A stretch of DNA of 64,000 bases from Curtobacterium sp. MR_MD2014. Its GTDB lineage: Bacteria; Actinomycetota; Actinomycetes; Actinomycetales; Microbacteriaceae. This document shows positions 23,491 to 33,566 of the stretch, one piece after another. The translations under genes and the position numbers were made by a program. The notes under the pieces are model-generated. The model did no database searches. It was not told where the DNA came from and saw only the letters and a list, made by a program, of their open reading frames with translations. Position 1 is the first letter of the stretch. Each line of letters begins with the position of its first letter. Location of the stretch: the NCBI RefSeq assembly GCF_000772085.1, contig NZ_CP009755.1, forward strand, positions 186,001 through 250,000, given 5' to 3'.

Positions 23491-24725
23491 CGGGTGTTCC
23501 TTCCGGAGAGGTCGTCGCGGCCGGCGGCCGAGAAGTGACGGATCGTGGCATCGGGGAGGGGCGGCACGTCGAGCGGGACGGAGCCGTTGCGGAGCGAGCG
23601 GGTGGCGAGTGCGCCGGCGGCGACCGCCATGCGCGCCGCGATCGGGGACAGCGTCGTCGGCTCGCCGAGGGCCACCGAGCGGAGGAACTCGGTCATCGTG
23701 AGGAGGTCGGCGTCGGCGTGACCGTCCTCGACGCCGTCGACGGGGTACTCGACGTCACCGGTGACGTCCCAGTTGCGGCGGTGGGTCCACACCTTGACGA
23801 CACCACCGCCGGTGTCGCCGACGTTCTCGAGCCGTCCGTGGGTGCCGATCACCGTGTAGTTGCGCCAGTAGTCGGGCGTGAAGTGGCACTGCTCGTAGCT
23901 CGCCTGCACGCCGTTGTCGAGCGTCATCATCACCATCGAGACGTCCTCCACGTCGACGACGGGGTTCAGGCCGGTCTGCTCGGCGGGCGGCCAGTTGTCG
24001 AACGAGAACCAGTCGGTCATGAGCTCGTCGCTGCGGTCCCGCCGGTCGGTGACGTCGCCGTACACGGAGAGCGACCCCATCCCGACGACCCGGCTCGTGT
24101 ACGCACCGGCGAGGGCGTGCACGACGTCGAGGTCGTGGCTCGCCTTCTGCAGCAGGAGGGAGTTCACGCGGCTGCGGTCGGCGTGCCAGTCCTTGAAGTA
24201 GTAGTCGCCGCCGTTGCCGACGAAGTGGCGGACCCACACCGCCTTGACCTCGCCGATCTCACCGCGGGCGATCACCTCGCGCATGAGTCGGACGACGGCG
24301 GCGTGCCGGAAGTTGTGGCCGACGTACAGGGGCGTCCCGGTCTCGGCGGCGGTGTTCAGGACGGCGTCGGCGTCCTCGACCGTGATCGCCAGGGGCTTCT
24401 CGAGGTAGACGGCGATGCCGGCACGGAGCAGGTCGATCGCGATCTCGGCGTGGGTCCAGTCCGGGGTGGTGACGATCGCCGCGTCCACGAGGTTCGGCAC
24501 GCCGTCCGAGCCGATCAGTGCCCGGTGGTCGGCGACCACCTCGGCCTCCGGCCAGTGCGCGGCGGCACGTGTCCGGCCGCCCTCCGTGGTGTCGGCGGCG
24601 GCCGTGATCCGGGCGTCCACGCCGTCGGCGTCCAGCCCCGCAGCGGCCACGTGGTCGGCGATGGCCGACCGCTGTCCGATGCCGACGACGCCGACCCGGA
24701 GCAGGCGTGTGCTCGTGGTGGTCAT
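23487..24725 (-). CDS. Gfo/Idh/MocA-family NAD(P)-dependent sugar oxidoreductase
   Basis: 412 residues. The N-terminal Rossmann domain carries RVGVVGIGQRSAIADHVAAA (about 9-28) and the family's catalytic EKPLAIT. The C-terminal domain carries YVGHNFRHAAVVRLMREV and LLLQKASHDLDVVHALAG, the latter with the conserved HDxD. These enzymes oxidise or reduce sugars or inositols; the substrate is unknown. The start ATG 24725 is preceded by GGGAG; a longer frame has no ribosome site. It is the first gene of the transporter-2 operon. The EKP motif argues against the hydrolytic GH109 branch. Confidence 0.85.
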   Translation of the reverse strand: MTTTSTRLLRVGVVGIGQRSAIADHVAAAGLDADGVDARITAAADTTEGGRTRAAAHWPEAEVVADHRALIGSDGVPNLVDAAIVTTPDWTHAEIAIDLLRAGIAVYLEKPLAITVEDADAVLNTAAETGTPLYVGHNFRHAAVVRLMREVIARGEIGEVKAVWVRHFVGNGGDYYFKDWHADRSRVNSLLLQKASHDLDVVHALAGAYTSRVVGMGSLSVYGDVTDRRDRSDELMTDWFSFDNWPPAEQTGLNPVVDVEDVSMVMMTLDNGVQASYEQCHFTPDYWRNYTVIGTHGRLENVGDTGGGVVKVWTHRRNWDVTGDVEYPVDGVEDGHADADLLTMTEFLRSVALGEPTTLSPIAARMAVAAGALATRSLRNGSVPLDVPPLPDATIRHFSAAGRDDLSGRNTR

Positions 24726-24765
24726 CTCGCTCCCTTGCGTGAATGTGACGGCAATGTTGCCAAAT

Positions 24766-24814
24766 CGATCATGAGTGCACAATAAGCACGCACGGCTCGA
24801 TCACGGAAGCGTGC
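24766..24814. promoter_or_regulatory. Candidate operator of the transporter-2 operon
   Basis: CGATCATG lies at 24766-24773 and CGATCACG at 24798-24805. The latter is centred between perfect arms GCACGC (24786-24791) and GCGTGC (24809-24814). The region is locally AT-richer than its surroundings and lies 41-89 bp before the oxidoreductase start. The half-site matches those at 14210-14260 and 25779-25820. Confidence 0.5.
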
Positions 24815-24928
24815 ATCCGAGGTTGTTACATGTCGGCAACGTCACGACGACGGCACGGGACGGCGCCGGCCGACTGCGGCTGCGCAGCCGACGACGGGCG
24901 GATCCGGGGTGACCTGGGCCGCGGGGCG

Positions 24929-25717
24929 TCAGCTCGCGACGACGAGTTCCACGCCGGCGGACGCCAGGTCTGCGGCGAACGACGCCGGCACCGCCTGGTC
25001 CGTGACGAGCACGTCGATGCGGTCGAGCGGGCAGATGCGCGCGAAGGTGGAGCGCTCGATCTTCGTCGAGTCGGCGACCACGATGATCCGCCGTCCGACC
25101 GACGCGAAGTGCCGGCTCACCTCGGCCTCGCCCTCGTGCATGGTCGTGGCGCCGTACTGGCCGGACAGCCCGTCGACCCCCAGCACGACGACGTCGAGCG
25201 CGAACCCGTCGAGGGTGTCCCGGACCGTCGGGCCGATGAGCTCGTACGACTGCCGCCGTGCCACACCGCCCGTCACGACGATCTTGACGTTGGCGCGGAT
25301 CGACAGCTCGTAGCCGATGTTCAGGGCGTTGGTGACGATGGTGATGCCGCACTCGCCGTCGGCGCGGATGAAGCGCTCGGACTTGCCGAGCTCCCGCGCG
25401 ACCTCGGTCGTCGTCGTCCCGCCGTTCAGGCCGACGGTGTCCCCCGGGGAGACGAGCGCGGCGGTCGCCCGGGCGATGGCGGTCTTCGCCTCGGCCTGCC
25501 GGGCGATCTTGTACTGCAGCGGCAGCTCGTACCCCGCGCCCAGCGCTGCGGCCCCACCGTGGGTGCGCGTGACCAGCCGCTGGTCCGCCAGGGTCGTGAG
25601 GTCGCGCCGGGCGGTCGCAGCGGAGATGCCGAGCGCCTCGCCGATCTCGGCGATGGAGACGTTCCCGCGGTCGCTCACGAGCTCGAGGAGCGCGTTGAGC
25701 CTCTGCTGCGGGGTCAT
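24929..25717 (-). CDS. DeoR-family transcriptional regulator
   Basis: 262 residues: winged helix at about 1-57 (NVSIAEIGEALGISAATARR), then the DeoR sensor domain with GLNGGTTTTEVAREL, VTNALNIGYEL, IVVTGGVARRQSYELIGP, LGVDGLSGQYGATTMHEGE and VVADSTKIERSTFA. It is divergent from the ROK-nagA pair, with operator-like palindromes between. It shares family with the regulator at 14279 but clearly differs in sequence, so the cluster has two DeoR controllers. Confidence 0.85.
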   Translation of the reverse strand: MTPQQRLNALLELVSDRGNVSIAEIGEALGISAATARRDLTTLADQRLVTRTHGGAAALGAGYELPLQYKIARQAEAKTAIARATAALVSPGDTVGLNGGTTTTEVARELGKSERFIRADGECGITIVTNALNIGYELSIRANVKIVVTGGVARRQSYELIGPTVRDTLDGFALDVVVLGVDGLSGQYGATTMHEGEAEVSRHFASVGRRIIVVADSTKIERSTFARICPLDRIDVLVTDQAVPASFAADLASAGVELVVAS

Positions 25718-25778
25718 GGCGTCATCCTACGGGCGTGTTCGCTGCGCGATGTGAGCGGAAATGATGCGCGTTGTTTGC

Positions 25779-25820
25779 ACCGATCACGATCGGTCGGCAG
25801 GCTGTCGGCGTCCGATCAGT
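25779..25820. promoter_or_regulatory. Operator-like palindromes before the ROK-nagA pair
   Basis: ACCGATC AC GATCGGT (25779-25794) is a perfect dyad containing CGATCACG. CGATCAGT (25813-25820) follows, continuing into CCCGATCGG. The region lies 29-70 bp before the ROK start and about 60 bp before the divergent DeoR start, the expected place for an operator controlling both. Confidence 0.55.
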
Positions 25821-25848
25821 CCCGATCGGCACGACCGGAGGGCTCGCG

Positions 25849-26894
<1,046 letters not shown>

Positions 26895-26898
<4 letters not shown>

Positions 26899-28010
26899 CC
26901 GTCCTCGTCCGCGCCCCACGGATCGTCACCGCCGCGGTCGACCTGTCGGAGGCGTGGCTCGCCGTCGAGGACGGCCGGGTCGCCGCGGTCGGCACCGGTG
27001 CGGCACCGGTGCACGACCGTGTGGTCGAGGCGCCGGGCACCGTCCTGCCGGCCTTCGTCGACCTGCACGCGCACGGTGCCCTCGGGCACGACTTCGCCTC
27101 GTGCTCGGTCGCCGAGGCGCGGGCGGCCGCCGACCACCACGCCGCGCGGGGGACCACCCGCCTGGTGGCGTCGATCGCGACGGGCACGGTCCCGGACACG
27201 GTCGCCGCCCTGCACCGCCTGCGACCGCTCGTCGACGACGGCACGCTCGCCGGACTGCACCTCGAGGGGCCCTGGCTCGCACCCGCCCGCCGGGGTGCGC
27301 ACGCCGCGCAGCTGCTGCACCCGCCGACCCCCGACGAGGTCGACCTGTTCGTGGACGCCGGCGGTGCGGCGCTCCGGATCGTCACCCTCGCGCCCGAGCT
27401 CCCGGGTGCGCTCGACGCGGTCCGGCGACTGGTGGCGGCGGGCGTCGTCGTCGCGATCGGGCACACCGACGCCGACGGTGACCAGGTCCGGGCGGCGGTG
27501 GACGCCGGTGCGACCCTCGTCACGCACCTGTTCAACGGGATGCCGCCGCTGCACCACCGTGCGCCCGGCCCGGTCGGCGTCGCGCTGTCGGACGAGCGTC
27601 TCACCGTGGAGTGCATCGTGGACGGCCACCACCTCGACCCGGTCACCGTCGACGTCGTGCGCGGAGCCGCGGGTGACCGCCTCGTGCTCGTCTCGGACGC
27701 CATGGCCGCGACCGGCTGCCCCGACGGCAGCTACCGGATCGCCGGCTCGGAGGTCGTCGTCTCCGACGGAGTCGCCCGGCTCGCGGACGGCTCGTCACTG
27801 GCGGGGAGCACGATCACGGTGGCGGACGCCGTCGCTCGCTTCGTCGACGGTCGCCCGGACCGGCTGCCGGCGGCGGTGCACGCGTCCTCCACACGAGCGG
27901 CGTCGGTGCTCGGTCTGCGTCCGCCGCTCAGCGTCGGATCCGCCGCCGACCTCGTGGTGATCGGACCCGACGGGCGGATCCACCCGCTGCCGCTCGGACC
28001 GGCCGCCTGA
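26895..28010 (+). CDS. nagA: N-acetylhexosamine-6-phosphate deacetylase (NagA/AgaA)
   Basis: 371 residues of the amidohydrolase superfamily. The metal motif HAHG lies in VDLHAHGALGHDF (about 55-67). The metal-binding Glu is in LHLEGPWLAP, followed by His in AIGHTDAD, His in THLFNGM and the catalytic Asp in VSDAMAATG. It removes the N-acetyl group from GlcNAc-6-P or GalNAc-6-P. In this cluster the product would feed AgaS, suggesting the GalNAc-6-P specificity (AgaA), but sequence alone cannot separate the two. The GTG start overlaps the ROK stop (GTGA at 26895-26898). It is followed by a dispersed palindrome. Confidence 0.9.
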
Positions 28011-28060
28011 CCGAGCGCGGCCGCCTGCCCGGGCGGCCCGTGTCACGGAGCCGGCGCCGT

Positions 28061-28104
28061 CGGACGGGAGGCGCGGTGCCGGCCCGCCACGTGCCTCCCG
28101 TCCG
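28061..28104. repeat. Dispersed palindromic element, copy 5
   Basis: CGGACGGGAGGC (28061-28072) pairs with GCCTCCCGTCCG (28093-28104); the inner parts GCGGTG and CACGT pair imperfectly. It lies between the convergent nagA and membrane-protein genes and ends 3 bp before the stop of the latter. Confidence 0.75.
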
Positions 28105-28106
28105 GA

Positions 28107-29150
28107 TCAGCGACGCGCCGGCGGGCCGCACGCCGCGCCGACGAGCGGACACCGGTTGCCGTCGAGCTCGTCGGTGTACTCGTCGCCGTCACCGAGCAGC
28201 ACGTGCCGGTACGCCTCGTCGTCGATCGGTTCCGCGGAGCGCACGGCAGCCTCGAGCAGGCTGTCGTCGACCTCCGGCAGGGCGCTGACGGCCACGAGCG
28301 TGTCGCCCACGACCGCGGCGACCTCGTGGCCGTGTTCGCTCGTCCGCCGCACGACCCCGCCGTCCTCGTCGCACGACGTCTCCGCCTCGGAACCGCCCCC
28401 GGGGGCGACGCCCTCGATCGGTCGGCCGCACGGCGGGGTCGTCGCCGCGAGCGTGACGACCGTCAGGTCCGATCCCGACGCGTCGCCGGGCGCGTGCGCC
28501 TCCTCGGCAGGCGAGGAGAACACCTGCAGGAACCCCGGCAGCCGCTGCTCGATGTTCGCCTCGTACACGGAGCCGTACCCGTCGGGGGAGATCGTGACGG
28601 GCCGGAAGTCCGCGCCGATGGCGACCTGCGCCCGCGCGATGGCCTGCTCGTCCCGTTGCGCGTCGCTCCCGTGGACGCGGACGCCGACCGCGACGACCAC
28701 CGCGACGACCGCGACCGCGGCGCCCGTCCCCAGGACGACGCCGAGCTTCCGCAGGACCCCGCGGTGCACGAGCATCGCCGGGACCGCGGCGACGACCGCG
28801 CCCACCAGGTACGGCGTGGGCGTGGACGCGAGGAGCGGGAACGTCGGCTCGGGGCCGGCGAGGGCAGCGGGCAGCAGCGCCGCGACGAGGACCGCGGGGA
28901 CGAGGACGAGGCCCGCAGCACCGAGCCACGCCGTCCGGCGACGCCGGGTGGCGAGGACCGCCAGACCGCCGAGTGCTCCGCACGCCACGACCGTGTGGAC
29001 CAGCAGTGCCACGAGGCCGGGTACGCCGACGAAGAACGTGAGGAGGGCGGCCGCGCGCGCGAGGTGTGCGGCGCCGACGCCGATCGCCGTCGCGCCGAGC
29101 ACGTGCACCCAGGGGTGCGTCCTGGTCTGCTCGCTGGTCGTGTCGCCCAC
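28107..29150 (-). CDS. Hypothetical membrane protein with exported C-terminal domain
   Basis: 347 residues from the GTG at 29150, which has a GGGGG tract upstream; the frame extends to 29201 without a better site. About five hydrophobic segments occupy residues 15-165, followed by an exported domain (about 170-347). The domain contains Cys in TPPCGRP, ETSCDED, NRCPL and GAACGPP, probably paired in disulfides. No family is recognised. The layout (multi-helix anchor, then a globular domain that could bind a ligand or cell-wall part) gives no firm function. Confidence 0.6.
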   Translation of the reverse strand: MGDTTSEQTRTHPWVHVLGATAIGVGAAHLARAAALLTFFVGVPGLVALLVHTVVACGALGGLAVLATRRRRTAWLGAAGLVLVPAVLVAALLPAALAGPEPTFPLLASTPTPYLVGAVVAAVPAMLVHRGVLRKLGVVLGTGAAVAVVAVVVAVGVRVHGSDAQRDEQAIARAQVAIGADFRPVTISPDGYGSVYEANIEQRLPGFLQVFSSPAEEAHAPGDASGSDLTVVTLAATTPPCGRPIEGVAPGGGSEAETSCDEDGGVVRRTSEHGHEVAAVVGDTLVAVSALPEVDDSLLEAAVRSAEPIDDEAYRHVLLGDGDEYTDELDGNRCPLVGAACGPPARR

Positions 29151-29231
29151 GCTGTGCCCCCGTCCGTCGGACCCCCTGTCCGACCGAGCCGATCCTCGCA
29201 CGCCGCGTGCCGTCGCGGTCGGGCCGGGTCG

Positions 29232-29651
29232 TCAGCGGGGCGAGGGTCGGAACCAGCGGATCAGCTCGCGGAGCGCCGGCAGCGAGCTGATCTGCGTGCC
29301 GTCCGCGGCGTCGAGGTCGTCGAAGGTCGTCCGGTAGCCCGGGGCCTGCTCGACGTCGGTGTCCTCGGCCGGGTAGCCCATCGTCCACTCCGGGAACTGC
29401 CGCTCCTCGATGAGCTCCTCGGTGAGCACCGTGACCTTGGTGTGCCGGTCGTCGTGCTTGATCGTCGCCATCTTCGCGCGGACCGCCTGGTCCGGACCCT
29501 CGAGCAGCTGCAGGAAGTAGCCGTTCCGGAAGAGCAGGACGCCGGTGATGTCGTTCTCCGCGTTCGCCCGCCGACTCTGCGCGAGCAGGCCGGCGAGGTC
29601 GTCGTCGTCGAGGGATCGGGTGGCGACACTCGAGTAGATGAGGGACAGCAT
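29232..29651 (-). CDS. BLUF-domain blue-light photoreceptor
   Basis: 139 residues that are essentially one BLUF domain. Tyr6 in LIYSS, Asn30 and the ITGVLLFRNGYFLQLLEGP motif with Gln48 form the flavin hydrogen-bond network characteristic of the family. A Trp/Met pair (EWTMGYP) sits on beta-strand 5. No output domain is attached, so signalling must go through a partner protein. It binds FAD non-covalently. The remaining C-terminal 35 residues would form the cap helices. It is divergent from the PfkB gene, with no recognisable phosphodiesterase or cyclase nearby. Confidence 0.9.
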   Translation of the reverse strand: MLSLIYSSVATRSLDDDDLAGLLAQSRRANAENDITGVLLFRNGYFLQLLEGPDQAVRAKMATIKHDDRHTKVTVLTEELIEERQFPEWTMGYPAEDTDVEQAPGYRTTFDDLDAADGTQISSLPALRELIRWFRPSPR

Positions 29652-29780
29652 CGGGGCTCCTTGGTGGCGGTCGTGCCGGGTCCGTCAGTCAACTCCGCGG
29701 CACCCGTGCGTCCACGGACCACCGGGGGACGAGCGGCCAGGCCGACGTCGCACGGCCGTCGGCTCTGGGAGGCTGGTGCC

Positions 29781-30686
29781 ATGGACCCCGTCATCGTCAT
29801 CGGAGAAGCCCTGGTCGACGTGGTCGACCGCCCCGATGGGCGCGTCGAGCACCCGGGCGGGAGCCCGATGAACGTCGCCGTCGGCCTCGCTCGCCTCGGC
29901 CGGGCCGCACGGCTCGTGTGCGCGCTCGGCGACGACGACCACGGCGGTTCGATCCGGGCGCACGTCGGCGCGAGCGACGTCGAGGTCGACGCGACCGCGA
30001 TCGAGCGCACCTCCACCGCCGTCGCGACGATCGGCGACGACGGCGGTGCGTCCTACGAGTTCGACCTCGACTGGCGCCTCGACCCGGTGCAGGTGCCGGT
30101 CGGCACGCCGCTCGTGCACGTCGGCTCCATCGGTGCCGTGCTGGAGCCGGGCGCACGGACCGTGCTCGAGGCGCTCCGTACCCGCCCGACGGACGCCCTC
30201 GTCTCCCTCGACCCGAACGTCCGTCCGTCGATCACGCCCGACCGGGATGCCGTGCTCGCCACCCTCGAACCGCTGTTCGCCGAGGCCGACGTGATCAAGC
30301 TCAGCGACGAGGACGCCGCGTGGCTCTGGCCGGACCGCAGCGTCGACCAGGTCCTCGACGGGCTGCTGGCGCACGGGGCGGCGCTCGCCGCGGTGACGCT
30401 CGGCGGGTCGGGCTGCGCGATGGCGTCCGCCCGCGCGCGGACCACCGTGCCGGCGCCGCGCGTCGAGGTCGCGGACACGATCGGCGCGGGTGACTCGTTC
30501 ATGGCGGGGCTGCTCGCCGGCGTGCTCGCACGGGGATCCGCGCCCACCGGCCTCGACACCGACGAGCTCGGACGCCTGGCGTCGCTCGCGCTGGCCTGTG
30601 CCGCCGTCACGGTGTCCCGCCCGGGCGCGGACCCACCCGTCCGGGCCGAGCTCGACACGGACGCCGCCGGGGTCCTGGGCGCCTGA
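29781..30686 (+). CDS. PfkB-family carbohydrate kinase (fructokinase-like)
   Basis: 301 residues; ATG 29781 with GGGAGG 8 nt upstream. The PfkB/ribokinase fold has the N-terminal signature GGSPMNVAVGLARLG (about 26-40), LDPNVRPSI, and the C-terminal signature DTIGAGDSFMAGLLAG with the catalytic Asp. The sequence style (GEALVDVV, PGGSPMNVA) is that of bacterial fructokinases. It could also phosphorylate tagatose-6-phosphate from the cluster upstream, but no direct linkage is seen. It is transcribed alone and is followed by a long non-coding repeat region. Confidence 0.8.
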   Translation: MDPVIVIGEALVDVVDRPDGRVEHPGGSPMNVAVGLARLGRAARLVCALGDDDHGGSIRAHVGASDVEVDATAIERTSTAVATIGDDGGASYEFDLDWRLDPVQVPVGTPLVHVGSIGAVLEPGARTVLEALRTRPTDALVSLDPNVRPSITPDRDAVLATLEPLFAEADVIKLSDEDAAWLWPDRSVDQVLDGLLAHGAALAAVTLGGSGCAMASARARTTVPAPRVEVADTIGAGDSFMAGLLAGVLARGSAPTGLDTDELGRLASLALACAAVTVSRPGADPPVRAELDTDAAGVLGA

Positions 30687-30767
30687 CCGCTCGTCGCCCT
30701 GCCGCACGCCCGGACCGGACGTACGGGGCAGCGACCGGTGCTCGCCACGGGTGAGCCTCGCGTCGCC

Positions 30768-30829
30768 CGCACAACGGGGAGCACGTGGCGCCGCGGATCG
30801 ACGTGGCGCGAGGTGCTCCCGGTTGTGCG
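30768..30829. repeat. Long inverted repeat after the PfkB gene
   Basis: CGCACAACGGGGAGCAC (30768-30784) and GTGCTCCCGGTTGTGCG (30813-30829) are 17-bp inverted arms with one mismatch around 28 bp. It lies 80 bp past the PfkB stop between convergent genes. It may be a terminator, though the long loop is unusual, or a protein-binding site. Confidence 0.55.
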
Positions 30830-30849
30830 CGAGCACATCGCACCGGCGG

Positions 30850-30972
30850 CCGACCGCGTGCCCGCTGACCGCCCGACCACCGACCGCGTGACCGCTGACC
30901 GCTCGACCACCGACCGCGCGACCGCTGACCGCTCGACCACCGACCGCGCGACCGCCGACCGCGCGACCGCTG
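30850..30972. repeat. 30-bp tandem repeat array
   Basis: About four copies of a 30-bp unit (core GACCACCGACCGCGCGACCG) run from 30850 to 30972, with near-identical full copies at 30871, 30901 and 30931 and partial copies at both ends. The 330-base gap 30687-31017 contains no gene; besides this array and the inverted repeat nothing was recognised. There are no spacers, so it is not CRISPR. Confidence 0.8.
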
Positions 30973-31017
30973 CGGCCCGCGCGGGCGCACGGCCGCGCAC
31001 CGGCCGGGCCCCCGCCG

Positions 31018-31941
31018 TCAGGCGTGCGCGGCGAGGAACGCGTCGGTCTCCGCGGCCGTCGGAGCCGTCGCCGGCCCCCGCCGTGTCACCGCGAGTGCCG
31101 CCGCGGCATTGGCACGCCGGACTGCGTCGACCAGCGAGTGACCGCGCGCCAGGGCAGCGACGAGCACGCCGCCGTGGGCGTCACCCGCGCCGTTCGAGTC
31201 CACCGCGTCGACGGGGAACCCGGGCACCAGGACCGGGGCGCGCCCCGGCTCGGCGACCCAGCAGCCCGCTGCGCCGTCACGGGCCAGCGCGGTGCCGCGG
31301 GCGGATGCGGCGATCGCCGCGACCGCCTCGGGGAGTCCCGCGGCGGTCGGTGCCATGAGCCGTGCCTCCCGGCCGTTGGCGCTGACCACGTCCGCGCGCG
31401 CCATGACGGGGCCGAGCACCGCCGGGGGCAGCGTGTCGACCAGCGGTGACGGGTCGAGCACGACACGGACGGAGTCGGGCACCGTCGTCAGCCAGTCGGC
31501 GATGGCCGGACCGTTGACGGCGTGCGCGAGGCCGTAGCCGGAGACGACGACCGTGTCGTCCGGCCGGAGCGCGACGCGGTCGAGGTCCGCGCGGCCGAGC
31601 CGGCCCTCGGCGCCGACGCTCGTCACGAAGGTGCGCTCGGTGGAGGCGTCGACGAGTGCGACGCAGTACCCGCTGTCGACGTCGTCGAGCCCGGGCTGCA
31701 GGACCTCGACGCCCGAGTCGACGAGCGCCGCACGGACGACGTCGCCGAACGGCCCGGTGCCGTACTGCCCGGCGAACACCACGGGCAGGCCGTCGCGGAC
31801 GGCGGCGACCATCGTGTTGAGCCCGCCGCCCGCGGTGATCTCCGACGCCGAGGCGATGACGTCACCGCCGGGCTCGGGGATCGCGCCCACGCGCATGACG
31901 ATGTCGACGACGACGTTGCCGACCGAGACGAGGCGGCTCAC
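31018..31941 (-). CDS. PfkB-family (ribokinase/nucleoside kinase-like) kinase
   Basis: 307 residues. The PfkB fold has an N-terminal GGGLNTMVAAVRDG (about 38-51) in place of the usual GGxGxNxA, LDPSPLV, and catalytic DSNGAGDAHGG. The GTG at 31941 overlaps the permease stop (GTGA). As the last gene of the GntR-ADP-ribosylglycohydrolase-NCS1 operon it probably phosphorylates the imported nucleoside or the released ribose/ribosyl moiety. Ribokinase, adenosine-type kinase and pseudouridine kinase all remain possible. Confidence 0.8.
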   Translation of the reverse strand: MSRLVSVGNVVVDIVMRVGAIPEPGGDVIASASEITAGGGLNTMVAAVRDGLPVVFAGQYGTGPFGDVVRAALVDSGVEVLQPGLDDVDSGYCVALVDASTERTFVTSVGAEGRLGRADLDRVALRPDDTVVVSGYGLAHAVNGPAIADWLTTVPDSVRVVLDPSPLVDTLPPAVLGPVMARADVVSANGREARLMAPTAAGLPEAVAAIAASARGTALARDGAAGCWVAEPGRAPVLVPGFPVDAVDSNGAGDAHGGVLVAALARGHSLVDAVRRANAAAALAVTRRGPATAPTAAETDAFLAAHA

Positions 31942-33422
31942 GCGCGCTCCTCGGGAGCGTGCAGCTGGCCGCGGGCACCGCCGGTGAGCAGGTACACGAG
32001 GGCGGCGACGACGAACGTCACGATCCACCCGAGGCCGTTCGCGCCGATCCAGCTGTCCGAGAGTGCTCCGACGAACACGGGGTCCGCGTCGCCGACCTGC
32101 ACCGAGGTGAAGAGGAAGCCGACGACGATCGCGACGACCCAGGCGGCGAGGGCGCCCCAGGCGACGCCGCCGCGGTACCAGTAGCGGCCTCCGGCGCGGA
32201 GGTCGAGCAGCGCGGCCGGGTCGTACCAGCGTCGCTTCGCCATGTCGGCGATGAACACCCCGAGCCAGGCGGTGATCGGCACCGCGAGCACCGAGATGAA
32301 CGTGATGAAGGGCGCGTAGAAGCCGTCGGCGACGAGCATGAAGTACATCGCGCCGAGGGTCGTGACGACCACGTCGACGCCGACCGCCCACACGCGGGGC
32401 ACCTTGATGCCGAGGGTCAGCGTGGTGAGGCTCGCCGAGTACACCGACAGGTGGTTCGACAGCAGCAGTCCGCCGAAGGCCGCGACCAGGTACGGGATCG
32501 CCATCCAGCTCGGCAGCAGGTCGCGGATCGCCGCGACCGGGTCACCGGCCTGCGCGAGGGTGGGGTCGCCGGCGGAGACGAGGGCGCCGAGACCGACCAG
32601 GACCACGAGGGGGATGCCCGCGCCGGCGGCGCTGGCGCTGATCAGGGCGCCCGCCTTCACCGAGGTGCGCGTGTACCGGGCGATGTCCGCACCGGCGGTC
32701 GCCCACCCGATGCCGGTGCCCGCGGCGATGGTGCCGATGCCGATCACCATCGCGGCGACCGGGCCCGCGGGCTGCGACCCGACGACGTCCCAGTCGACAC
32801 GCAGCACCAGGAACACGGCGACGAAGACGTTGAGGGCGCCGAACACCCACGTCGCCCACTTCTGCACGGCGACGATGAACGCGTGGCCGAGCCCGGAGAC
32901 GAGCACGGTCGCGACGACGAACACGAGGATGGCGACGATCGTCAGCACCGGGTTCGCCTTCGCGTCGCCCTCGGTGCCGAACAGGATCGTGAAGAGCGAC
33001 AGCAGCACGAAGGCCGCGGTCGTCGTGTTCACGGTCTCCCAGCCGAGGCGGGAGAGCAGCGACACCGCGGTCGGACCGATGTTCCCGCGCACGCCGAACA
33101 CCGCGCGGCTCAGGGTCAGACCGGGAGCCCCGCCGCGGCGTCCGGCGATGGAGATCACCCCGACGACCGCGAAGGACCCGGCGGCGCCGATCACCGCGAC
33201 GACGAGCGCCTGCCAGATCGTCAGCCCCTGGAACGCCACGAGCGTCGCACCGAGGGGGAGCCCGAGGATCGAGATGTTCGCGGCGAACCAGACCCAGAAC
33301 AGGGCCCCGGGGGCGCCGTTCCGCTCGTCGTGGGGCACGGGCTCGATGCCGCGCTGTTCGACGCTCGTCAGCGTGCCGCTGGAGAGCGTGCCGCCGGAGC
33401 GCGTGGTGGTGTCCTGGGCCAT
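31938..33422 (-). CDS. NCS1-family nucleobase/nucleoside permease (cytosine/purine type)
   Basis: 494 residues with about 12 helices. NCS1 features are HDERNGAPGALFWVWFAANI (about 31-50) leading into helix 1 and the GWATAGADIARYTR segment in helix 6. It imports nucleobases, hydantoins or nucleosides with Na+ or H+. The operon partners (PfkB kinase, ADP-ribosylglycohydrolase) suggest a ribosylated substrate. The stop overlaps the kinase start. The 144-bp gap upstream (33423-33566) is a purine-rich imperfect repeat of GGTGCTGCGGGG. Confidence 0.85.
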   Translation of the reverse strand: MAQDTTTRSGGTLSSGTLTSVEQRGIEPVPHDERNGAPGALFWVWFAANISILGLPLGATLVAFQGLTIWQALVVAVIGAAGSFAVVGVISIAGRRGGAPGLTLSRAVFGVRGNIGPTAVSLLSRLGWETVNTTTAAFVLLSLFTILFGTEGDAKANPVLTIVAILVFVVATVLVSGLGHAFIVAVQKWATWVFGALNVFVAVFLVLRVDWDVVGSQPAGPVAAMVIGIGTIAAGTGIGWATAGADIARYTRTSVKAGALISASAAGAGIPLVVLVGLGALVSAGDPTLAQAGDPVAAIRDLLPSWMAIPYLVAAFGGLLLSNHLSVYSASLTTLTLGIKVPRVWAVGVDVVVTTLGAMYFMLVADGFYAPFITFISVLAVPITAWLGVFIADMAKRRWYDPAALLDLRAGGRYWYRGGVAWGALAAWVVAIVVGFLFTSVQVGDADPVFVGALSDSWIGANGLGWIVTFVVAALVYLLTGGARGQLHAPEERA

Positions 33423-33444
33423 GGGGTCCTCTTACGTCATCGGA

Positions 33445-33532
33445 AGGGTGCTGCGGGGGAGGTGAGGGTGCCGCGGGGAGCGGGTGCTGCGGGAGAGCGG
33501 GGTGCTGCGGGGAGGGGTGGTGACCGGGCGGC
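33445..33532. repeat. Purine-rich imperfect tandem repeats upstream of the NCS1 gene
   Basis: GGTGCTGCGGGG and variants such as GGTGCCGCGGGG recur four times within 33445-33532. On the minus strand this gives a C-rich leader between the ADP-ribosylglycohydrolase stop and the permease start. No open frame or stable hairpin is evident. Confidence 0.5.
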
Positions 33533-33566
33533 GGCGGAGGGGGGACCGCCGCCGTCCGGCGTCGGG

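Noticed and set aside
23487..24725. GH109 alpha-N-acetylgalactosaminidase, which would fit the cluster
   Set aside because: The catalytic region has the EKP motif and HDxD of ordinary Gfo/Idh/MocA oxidoreductases, not the GH109 pattern.
30850..30972. CRISPR array
   Set aside because: The 30-bp units are directly adjacent with no unique spacers, are not palindromic, and no cas genes occur.
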